From positions 1 to 6,605 of the forward strand of contig JAEWML010000063.1 in the NCBI GenBank assembly GCA_023393155.1: a stretch of 6,605 nt of DNA. The letters are read 5' to 3'. Under the pieces are notes generated by a model that was not told the origin of the DNA, did not search any database, and was given only the letters and a program-made list of their open reading frames with translations. The position numbers were made by a program, and so were the translations under genes. Source of the DNA: Bacillota bacterium (GTDB taxonomy: Bacteria; Bacillota; Clostridia; Oscillospirales; Oscillospiraceae). Positions 1 to 4,732 of the stretch are shown here, one piece after another (positions within the stretch are counted from its first letter, which is position 1; every line of letters begins with the position of its first letter).

Positions 1-448
1 GCCTCGCCTTGCTCCAAAGGAATGGATCGGCGGTCAGCAGGAACACCGCCGCCGTCTGTGCTGCGGAGCCGATCAGATTTTTCTTGTGCACCGCTTCGAA
101 ACGCATCTGGTGATCGCTGCTTTCAAAAATAGAGAGCGGCTGGCGCGACAGGCGCGACACGCGGGCCACAAAGGGACGCTCCTGCACCTCCTTGGTCAGT
201 ACTCCCAGCAGTTCGCTCAAGGGGACACAGCCCGCCACAAGCCGCTCGCGTAGGCAAACGCAGCTGTCAGGGCTAGTGCATTTGTTCTTTCTGGTTTTAT
301 AGGCGCAGGCGCTGCAATCGCAGTCACGGGCGCTATACTCAAACCGGCTCACGCTCATCCCGCTGCGGCGAGGCGTCAAGCCGGGAATCAGTTGCATTTC
401 AAACTCGGTGTTTGCGTATTTGGTGTTACGCATAAATTGTGCAATCAT
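1..448 (-). CDS. cysteine-rich protein of unknown function (C-terminus cut by window edge)
   Basis: I do not recognise this family. Reading leftward from the ATG at 448, 149 codons are open to the window edge. An AAAGGA ribosome binding site lies 9 nt upstream. The N-terminal ~40 residues contain the phrase QLIPGLTPRRSGM. Residues 43-74 then hold a dense cysteine cluster: C43, C45, C48, C57, C63, C65 and C74, beginning DCDCSAC and followed by a basic stretch (YKTRKNK). The arrangement suggests a small metal-binding (zinc- or Fe-S-type) module, which is inference. Residues 120-145 (VHKKNLIGSAAQTAAVFLL onward) are mildly hydrophobic but contain no clear membrane helix. Its leader holds a strong terminator and micro-ORFs, an arrangement unlike the other genes here. 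It lies downstream of rlmD on the same strand but beyond several terminators, so it is probably a separate unit. It may be mobile-element cargo. The reading frame is well supported; the function is unknown. Confidence 0.8.
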   Translation of the reverse strand, partial: MIAQFMRNTKYANTEFEMQLIPGLTPRRSGMSVSRFEYSARDCDCSACAYKTRKNKCTSPDSCVCLRERLVAGCVPLSELLGVLTKEVQERPFVARVSRLSRQPLSIFESSDHQMRFEAVHKKNLIGSAAQTAAVFLLTADPFLWSKAR

Positions 449-453
449 GGTTC

Positions 454-483
454 TCAATCCTTTCGTTGTTTTTTTTCAGCCAA
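454..483 (-). CDS. candidate 9-residue leader peptide (TTG start)
   Basis: A GGAGG at 492-496 (minus strand) is spaced 8 nt from a TTG at 483-481. This opens a 9-codon ORF reading MAEKKQRKD, ending in TGA at 456-454. The stop lies 5 nt before the ATG of the cysteine-rich gene, and the AAAGGA ribosome binding site of that gene falls inside the ORF's last codons. Translation of the leader would therefore deliver ribosomes to the downstream start, an arrangement typical of translational coupling or attenuation. The Shine-Dalgarno spacing is seen in the sequence; that the peptide is made is inference. The GGAGG could instead be a standby site. Confidence 0.35.
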   Translation of the reverse strand: MAEKKQRKD

Positions 484-568
484 TCTTCCTACCTCCAGAA
501 ACAAAAAAAGAGCGGCTATGTTCTCGTAAAAACGAAGAACGTAACCGCTCATAATTGTTCTGATTCAC
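476..568 (-). CDS. candidate 30-residue micro-ORF spanning the leader terminator
   Basis: This GTG-started ORF begins VNQNNYERLRSSF and ends GGRKIG before a TGA at 478-476. Arginine makes up 5 of its 30 residues. It runs straight through the terminator stem at 510-550 and its U-tract, so a ribosome translating it would melt the terminator. Its end overlaps the start of the 9-codon leader ORF. There is no convincing Shine-Dalgarno sequence before the GTG. An in-frame TAG lies six codons upstream. A different frame offers an ATG at 552, which leads in frame to the 9-codon leader and would give a 32-residue peptide ending at the same stop (454). Real translation of either is unproven. Confidence 0.2.
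   Translation of the reverse strand: MNQNNYERLRSSFLREHSRSFFVSGGRKIG
503..550 (-). terminator. rho-independent terminator / possible attenuator before the cysteine-rich gene
   Basis: On the minus strand, 550-532 pairs with 527-510 around an AAAA loop (positions 528-531, plus-strand bases). The stem has about 17 pairs, with one mismatch, one G-U wobble and one bulge. A run of seven U residues (509-503) follows after one complete stem. It lies 62 nt upstream of the ATG at 448 and is preceded by more than 200 nt without a long ORF. It either insulates the gene from upstream transcription or acts as a conditional attenuator in its leader. Confidence 0.75.
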
Positions 569-645
569 TTTTGGAAGCGCTGTCTATATGGAAAAGAGGA
601 TGGGCAGCTTTTGCACTGTCCATCCTCTGTATTTTGGTGTTTCAT
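565..645 (-). CDS. candidate 26-residue micro-ORF with CxxC
   Basis: This ATG-started ORF reads MKHQNTEDGQCKSCPSS and ends RFQK before a TGA. The TGA overlaps the GTG of the next micro-ORF by four bases (GTGA, 568-565). It contains one CKSC pair and spans the stem-loop at 596-627. No ribosome binding site is visible upstream of the ATG, so it may be a chance ORF within a structured leader. It is listed because it starts a chain of three successively overlapping micro-ORFs leading into the cysteine-rich gene. Confidence 0.15.
   Translation of the reverse strand: MKHQNTEDGQCKSCPSSFPYRQRFQK
596..627 (-). repeat. 12-bp inverted repeat in the gene-free stretch
   Basis: The arms are GAGGATGGGCAG (596-607) and CTGTCCATCCTC (616-627), with an 8-nt loop. 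All 12 positions pair, counting one G-U type mismatch position that is stable in only one strand's RNA. On the minus strand only four U residues follow (595-592), so it is at best a weak terminator. It may be a structural part of the leader RNA of the cysteine-rich gene. Confidence 0.5.
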
Positions 646-679
646 CTGTCCATTACCCGATGTCATCTGTGGAAAGGCC

Positions 680-721
680 AAAAAATCGGGGCCAAAAATG
701 CTTGTTTTTTGCCCCGATTTT
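680..721 (-). terminator. terminator downstream of rlmD (probably bidirectional)
   Basis: The arms AAAATCGGGGC (682-692) and GCCCCGATTTT (711-721) are perfect complements. The stem extends inward through an A5/T6 pairing (694-698 with 705-709). Leftward, the hairpin ends in a run of six U residues (685-680), about 50 nt past the rlmD stop. Rightward it is also followed by T-rich DNA (717-731), so it could stop transcription from both sides. Confidence 0.8.
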
Positions 722-740
722 CGCTCATTTTTCGTTTCAA

Positions 741-760
741 AACCACAACATCTTGTGGTT
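741..760 (-). terminator. short stem-loop just after rlmD, possible first terminator
   Basis: A perfect 8-bp stem (AACCACAA at 741-748, TTGTGGTT at 753-760) closes a 4-nt loop, 8 nt beyond the rlmD stop codon. Leftward it ends in only four U residues, two of them in the stem. It is therefore weaker than the hairpin at 682-721 and probably acts in tandem with it or as a 3'-end stabiliser. Confidence 0.45.
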
Positions 761-768
761 GAGCCTCT

Positions 769-2130
769 CTATTTTCGCTTGTCACCACAATACGTCATCA
801 GTATCACCGACTCCACATGCGCCGTCCCCGGGAAGAGGTCCGCCGCCACGGCCCGCTCCGCCCGATAACCCAGCCCGGCGAACCGCTTTAAATCTCTGGC
901 CAGCGTTGCCGGGTCGCAGGAGACATACACCACCCGCCTCGGCCCCATGGCGGCCACGCTGTCCACCACCTCCGGGGCCAAGCCCTTCCGGGGCGGGTCT
1001 ACGCAGATTACGTCGGGCCGCAGGCCCTCTTTTTCCAGCTTTGCGGCGATATCCGCCGCGTCCCCCAGAAAAAACTCCGCGTTTGAAACTCCGTTCCGCT
1101 CCGCGTTCTCCCGGGCGTTTTCAACCGCCTCCGGCACAATCTCCGCGCCGATTACCCGCTTTGCCGCCTTCGACATTGCCAGCGTGATGGTCCCTGCCCC
1201 GCAGTACAAATCCAGCACCGTCTCCGTCCCCGTCAGCCCCGCGAACTCCACCGCCTTGCCGTACAGCACCTCCGCCTGCTCCCGGTTCACCTGATAAAAC
1301 GACGGCACGGACAGCTTGAACTGTAACCCGCACAGCTCGTCCATCAAAAAGTCCTGTCCCCACAGCGTCCGATACCGTTCGCCCAGAATCACGTTGCCCC
1401 TGCTGACGTTGCCGTTGAGCACCACGCCCACGGTCTTGGGTGCGGCGGCCAGAATCATGGCGGCCAGCTCCGGCTCCCGAGGGGCCGTTTTTCCGTTCAG
1501 CACCACGCAGCAAAGGCTCTCCCCCGCCCGGTTGGTCCGGACATAGACATGGCGCACGAGGCCCTTCCCCGTTTTTTCGTCATAAGGGGAAACGCCGTAT
1601 TTTTTCATCCATGCGCCCACGGCCCCCGCGGTTTCGTCGGCGGCGGGGGCGCAAATCCGGCAGCGCTCCACAGGAATCACCCGGTGACTCCGCCGCCGGT
1701 AAAAACCCACCGCGCCGTCCGCGCCCACCGGATACTGGGCCTTGTTGCGGTAGTGAAGCGGATTTTCCGCCCCCAAGATTTCCTCGGCCCGCAGCGTAAG
1801 GCCACCGATGCGCCGGAGCGCATCGTTCACCTTTTGCAGCTTGGATTGCAGCTCCTCGGCATAGGTCATATGGCGACAGACACAGCCGCCGCATTCCCCG
1901 AAATAAGGACAGTCCGGTTCCACCCGCTCCGGCGAGGGGGCCAGGATTTCTTCAATTTCCCCCGCGCAGCTGGTTTTCATGGCCTTGACAATGCGAAGCC
2001 TCACCTCTTCGCCGCGGACGGCGCGGGGTACGAATACCACCGCGCCGTTGATGCGAACAATTCCAAGGCCCTCGCTGGAGTAGCCCTCTACCGTGCCGGT
2101 ATATGCCTGATTCAGCAATAAACGTTCCAT
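769..2130 (-). CDS. rlmD: 23S rRNA (uracil-5-)methyltransferase RlmD/RlmCD (RumA family)
   Basis: This enzyme transfers a methyl group from S-adenosylmethionine to C5 of uracil in 23S rRNA in the cytoplasm. At 453 residues it has family length. Residues ~5-62 form the TRAM RNA-binding domain. The 4Fe-4S ligands C74, C80, C83 and C160 have the same Cx5CxxC...C spacing as E. coli RumA. The Rossmann domain begins with the SAM motif VLDLYCGAGT (305-314), followed by IGAEIVPEAVENA (327-339) and DPPRKG (378-383). The catalytic nucleophile is C405 in VSCDPATLARDL and the general base is E440 in HVES. Firmicute homologues often modify both U747 and U1939 (RlmCD), and sequence alone does not settle which applies here. 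The start is supported by AAGGAA 6 nt upstream. It follows the beta-CASP gene by 40 nt, so co-transcription is likely. The last 11 codons (ATA, TAT, TGT, GGT, CGA, AAA among them) look more AT-rich than the body. Confidence 0.95.
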   Translation of the reverse strand: MERLLLNQAYTGTVEGYSSEGLGIVRINGAVVFVPRAVRGEEVRLRIVKAMKTSCAGEIEEILAPSPERVEPDCPYFGECGGCVCRHMTYAEELQSKLQKVNDALRRIGGLTLRAEEILGAENPLHYRNKAQYPVGADGAVGFYRRRSHRVIPVERCRICAPAADETAGAVGAWMKKYGVSPYDEKTGKGLVRHVYVRTNRAGESLCCVVLNGKTAPREPELAAMILAAAPKTVGVVLNGNVSRGNVILGERYRTLWGQDFLMDELCGLQFKLSVPSFYQVNREQAEVLYGKAVEFAGLTGTETVLDLYCGAGTITLAMSKAAKRVIGAEIVPEAVENARENAERNGVSNAEFFLGDAADIAAKLEKEGLRPDVICVDPPRKGLAPEVVDSVAAMGPRRVVYVSCDPATLARDLKRFAGLGYRAERAVAADLFPGTAHVESVILMTYCGDKRK

Positions 2131-2161
2131 AGCCGCTTCCTTATTGTAAAATCACCGGAGC

Positions 2162-2181
2162 GGGAAGGCGTTACGCCTCCC
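2162..2181 (-). repeat. small stem-loop around the stop codon of the beta-CASP gene
   Basis: GGGAAGGCG (2162-2170) pairs with CGCCTCCC (2174-2181) with one bulge. The TAA stop of the upstream gene forms the 3-nt loop. No U-tract follows directly. It is more likely an intercistronic RNA structure than a terminator, and read-through into rlmD is expected. Confidence 0.3.
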
Positions 2182-3772
2182 ACTTGTCCAAAACCTGCTT
2201 GAGCTGGTCGGCAAACCGGCCTACACTCTTATTATCCCGGCCTCTGGCCCGGGCAATGGCCTCTGCCACCCGCCGACCCATGGCCGTCAGCCGCTCATAG
2301 GCCGCCGACAGCTTCACGCCGTCCACGGTCTTAGCCTTGCGCTCGGGCAGATACCCGGTTTCAATCTGCCGGTTGGCCGCCAGATCGTAAATCTCCGTGT
2401 ACTGCGCCGCGTGGGCTTCAAAGCCCATACCCCGCAGCGTCTCGGCAAAGAAGGGCGCCACATCCCGGTCGCCGTGAACCACAAACACCTGTTGGGGCTT
2501 GGGGTCCTTGAACTCGGAAATCCAGCCGATCAGGTGGTCCCGGTCCGCGTGGGAGGATAGGCCCGTATAGTTCACCATCTCCGCCCGGACCGTAATCTCC
2601 TCGCCGAACATCTTGACGGCCTGGGCCCCGTCCAGCAACTGCCGGCCCAAGGTTCCCTCTCCCTGATAGCCAACAAAGGCAATGGTGCTCTCGGGCCGCC
2701 AGAGATTGTGCTTGAGATGGTGGCGGATGCGCCCCGCGTCGCACATGCCGGAGGCGGAGATGATGACCTTGGGCGCGCGGTCCTCGTTCAGCGCGCGGGA
2801 CTCGTCCACCGTCTCGGTCATGCGCAGGTCGGGAAAGTTAAACATATGGGTCCCGTCGGCCACCAGCGCCAGCGCGGCCTCATCCAGATAGCCCCGCAGG
2901 TCGCCGGTGAAGACCTGTGTGGCCTTTCTGGCCAGCGGCGAATCGATATAAACCGGGAAGTTGGGAACGGATTTCACCATTCCCTTGTCCTTAATCTCAC
3001 GGATAAAGTACAGAAGTTCCTGCGTGCGGCCCACGGCAAAGGAGGGAATCACCACGTTGCCGCCCCGGGCCATGGTCTTGTCGATAATCTCCGCCAGATC
3101 GTCCGTATAGCTCCAGACCTCCTTGTGGTTCCGGTCGCCATAGGTGGACTCCATCACCACATAGTCCGCCCCGGTAAACCGGGAGGGGTCCCGGATGATG
3201 GGCTGGTCCACGTTGCCGATATCCCCGGAGAAGACGATAGTCTTGGTCACACCGGCCTCGGTCATCTCCACCCAGATAAACGCGGAGCCCAAAAGATGTC
3301 CCGCATCCTGAAATTTCACCCGAACGCCCTCGCACAAATCGATGATCTGGCCGTACTCGCAGGTACGCACATACTCCGCCACCTTTTGGGCGTCCTCCAC
3401 GGTGTACAACGGCTCCACCGGTTCGCGGCCCGCCCGCTCGCCCTTGCGGTTTTTCCACTCGGCGTCCTGCTCCTGAATGTGGGCAGAGTCCAGCAGCATA
3501 ATGTTAATCAAATCCGCCGTAAGCCGGGTGGTGACCACCTGACCCCGGAACCCGTCCCGAATCAGCTTGGGAATCCGGCCCGAGTGGTCGATGTGGGCGT
3601 GGGTCAACAGCACATAATCCACCCCGGCGGGGTTGAAGGGAAACTCGTCGTTGGAAATCTCATCCCGCCCCTGCTGCAAGCCGCAGTCGATCAAAATGGT
3701 CTTGCCGTTGACCTCCAAGCAGTGGCAGCTCCCGGTGACGCTCTGGTCCGCGCCAAAAAATTTCAGCTTCAT
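2171..3772 (-). CDS. MBL-fold / beta-CASP RNA metallo-hydrolase
   Basis: This is a zinc-dependent nuclease-like enzyme of the CPSF-73/COG1236 type, expected to cut RNA in the cytoplasm. Numbered from the chosen start (533 residues), the metal-binding motifs are THAHIDH (57-63), H159 in DAGHLLGS and D184 in SGDIGN. Beta-CASP motif A is E208 in MESTYGD. Motif B is H408 in SSHADRDH and motif C is H433 in VVHGD. All catalytic positions are present, so it should be active. Residues ~480-533 form an extra basic, helical tail (VAEAIARARGR onward) past the nuclease core. The start is set by GGGAGG 7 nt before the ATG at 3772; the frame runs 13 codons further upstream, but those overlap this ribosome binding site. 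It lies directly upstream of rlmD. The natural substrate cannot be deduced, and it is not one of the RNase J proteins by motif context or length. Confidence 0.92.
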   Translation of the reverse strand: MKLKFFGADQSVTGSCHCLEVNGKTILIDCGLQQGRDEISNDEFPFNPAGVDYVLLTHAHIDHSGRIPKLIRDGFRGQVVTTRLTADLINIMLLDSAHIQEQDAEWKNRKGERAGREPVEPLYTVEDAQKVAEYVRTCEYGQIIDLCEGVRVKFQDAGHLLGSAFIWVEMTEAGVTKTIVFSGDIGNVDQPIIRDPSRFTGADYVVMESTYGDRNHKEVWSYTDDLAEIIDKTMARGGNVVIPSFAVGRTQELLYFIREIKDKGMVKSVPNFPVYIDSPLARKATQVFTGDLRGYLDEAALALVADGTHMFNFPDLRMTETVDESRALNEDRAPKVIISASGMCDAGRIRHHLKHNLWRPESTIAFVGYQGEGTLGRQLLDGAQAVKMFGEEITVRAEMVNYTGLSSHADRDHLIGWISEFKDPKPQQVFVVHGDRDVAPFFAETLRGMGFEAHAAQYTEIYDLAANRQIETGYLPERKAKTVDGVKLSAAYERLTAMGRRVAEAIARARGRDNKSVGRFADQLKQVLDKWEA

Positions 3773-3820
3773 GGAATGTCCTCCCGTATTTTTAGATTTA
3801 TATCGCTGCAATTCCGCAGA

Positions 3821-3840
3821 GCGGGGCTTGCCCGCCCCGC
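3821..3840 (-). repeat. GC-rich stem-loop between the hydrolase genes
   Basis: Perfect 7-bp arms GCGGGGC (3821-3827) and GCCCCGC (3834-3840) enclose a 6-nt loop, about 26 nt past the nicotinamidase-like stop. There is no U-tract on either side, so it is not a standard terminator. It may mark a processing point or weak attenuation between 3866 and 3772. An A/T-rich TATAAA-like stretch lies leftward (around 3795-3800) without a convincing -35, so a separate promoter for the beta-CASP gene is possible but not shown. Confidence 0.4.
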
Positions 3841-3865
3841 AGTGTTATTTCCTTTACAGCACCCG

Positions 3866-4396
3866 TCAGCGGTTTAAAACCTCCGCCTGAAGCCCCGCCA
3901 GCACGTCCATGGTCTTTTCGTGCAAACTTAAGTCAAAGCTGGCGGTGAGCCTTGCGTCCACCACGATGCGAGCCTGGGGATAGCGGCTTTGAAGCACCGC
4001 CGCGTTGCTGACAACGCAGATGTTGGACACCAGCCCGCACAGCTCGATGCGCTCCGCTTCCTTGGGCAGCACCGCCAGCACCGCCGGATCGCCGGTATCC
4101 ATGCCGAAGGCGGGCTTGTCAATGCCCGCCGCGCCCACCTCTTCAAGGGCCTTGGCCGTCTCGCCGTAGTTTTCCCAGCCGGGAGTTCCCTTTACGCAGT
4201 GGACAACGGGCAAAAACGCCCCCTCCCGGGTTTTGAGATAGTCCTCGGAATGGGTGTCTCTGGTAAACCAGACGCAGCCCGGGCCGTAGGCCCGCACTCT
4301 GGCGGCAATGGCCCCATCCAGCTTTTCCGCGCCGGGAAAGCCAAGTGCTCCGTCCACAAAATCCTTTTGGTAGTCGATGACAAACAGGCAGTCCAT
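3866..4396 (-). CDS. nicotinamidase-like cysteine hydrolase (isochorismatase superfamily)
   Basis: A 176-residue cytoplasmic amidohydrolase. The family triad is visible as D8 (FVIDYQKDF), K94 (IDKPAFG) and C127 (GLVSNICVVSNAA), the last in the usual cis-peptide nucleophile motif. The metal site of nicotinamidases is also present: D47 and H49 in TRDTHSEDY, and H66 in PVVHCVKGTPGWE. The HCVxGTxG phrase favours nicotinamidase/pyrazinamidase over isochorismatase or ureidoacrylate hydrolase, so nicotinamide to nicotinate conversion in NAD salvage is the leading reaction. The ATG at 4396 is chosen because homologues begin just before the DxQxDF motif and GGGA/AAAGGA sequences precede it. A longer open frame to 4486 would run through the promoter. 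It is the first gene leftward from the divergent region, 93 nt before the beta-CASP gene. Substrate is inferred from motifs only. Confidence 0.88.
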   Translation of the reverse strand: MDCLFVIDYQKDFVDGALGFPGAEKLDGAIAARVRAYGPGCVWFTRDTHSEDYLKTREGAFLPVVHCVKGTPGWENYGETAKALEEVGAAGIDKPAFGMDTGDPAVLAVLPKEAERIELCGLVSNICVVSNAAVLQSRYPQARIVVDARLTASFDLSLHEKTMDVLAGLQAEVLNR

Positions 4397-4457
4397 ACCG
4401 ATTCCCGATCCTTTCCCGCCGTAGCAGCCGATTATATTTTTACCGTTTATTTTTTCT

Positions 4458-4486
4458 ATTGTAGCATCAAATTCTAAAATACACAA
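4458..4486 (-). promoter_or_regulatory. leftward sigma-A-type promoter for the nicotinamidase-like gene
   Basis: On the minus strand, TTGTGT (4486-4481) and TACAAT (4463-4458) are separated by exactly 17 nt. This gives a predicted start near 4451 and a leader of about 55 nt. A second TATAAT lies closer to the gene (around 4437-4432) but has no good -35 partner. Confidence 0.6.
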
Positions 4487-4621
4487 TGAAAAATCCGAGA
4501 GGCAAACGCCCCTTTCCCGCCCTGCCGGGAGGAAAATCCTTTGCCCTTTCCGCGCAAACGGAGGTTTTACCTGAAATTTTTAAATCTTTTTGTGGAAAAG
4601 AGAAAAATCTTCCTTCGCAAA

Positions 4622-4650
4622 TTGACTTTTGACGTGGAAACAGCTACAAT
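4622..4650 (+). promoter_or_regulatory. rightward sigma-A-type promoter of the importer operon
   Basis: TTGACT (4622-4627) and TACAAT (4645-4650) are separated by 17 nt, close to consensus. Transcription should start near 4657, giving a 5' leader of about 76 nt before the lipoprotein ATG. The 135 bp between this promoter and the divergent one (4487-4621) holds no gene. It shows only A/T-rich runs and short imperfect repeats; I could not identify an operator. Confidence 0.8.
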
Positions 4651-4660
4651 TATGCCATCT

Positions 4661-4706
4661 CAAAGTTCCTAATTAACACAGATTCTTTTGTTTTTAGGGA
4701 GCTTTG
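4661..4706 (+). promoter_or_regulatory. 5'-leader hairpin of the importer mRNA
   Basis: CAAAGTTCCTAA (4661-4672) pairs with TTAGGGAGCTTTG (4694-4706) through 12 pairs, including one G-U, with a single bulged G. The loop is 21 nt (4673-4693). The stem begins within a few bases of the predicted transcript start and ends 14 nt before the GGAGG at 4721. It would leave the ribosome binding site open. A stabilising 5' hairpin is the simplest reading. The loop bases do not match the purine riboswitch core as I know it. Confidence 0.5.
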
Positions 4707-4732
4707 AGCTAAATTATTTTGGAGGTCTTTTC

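Noticed and set aside
439..762. Rightward open frame of about 107 codons in the gene-free stretch
   Set aside because: It begins antisense to the start of the cysteine-rich gene, crosses four hairpins, has no ribosome binding site and gives an unconvincing protein.
588..1187. Rightward open frame rich in proline and arginine
   Set aside because: It is the complement of rlmD in a GC-rich gene, with low-complexity translation, no ribosome binding site and no family resemblance.
2708..3877. Long rightward open frame of about 389 codons opposite the beta-CASP gene
   Set aside because: The opposite strand carries every catalytic motif of a known family. This frame is a GC-rich antisense shadow without family motifs.
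4397..4486. N-terminal extension of the nicotinamidase-like protein
   Set aside because: The extra 30 codons start at a non-ATG codon within the -35 hexamer of its own promoter and resemble no homologue start.
4488..4609. Direct repeat GAAAAATC (4488-4495 and 4602-4609) as operator pair
   Set aside because: It is short, A/T-rich and in a generally A/T-rich intergenic region, so chance is sufficient.
4661..4732. Purine riboswitch before the nucleoside importer
   Set aside because: The leader is only about 76 nt and forms one simple hairpin. I could not find the conserved three-way-junction core bases.
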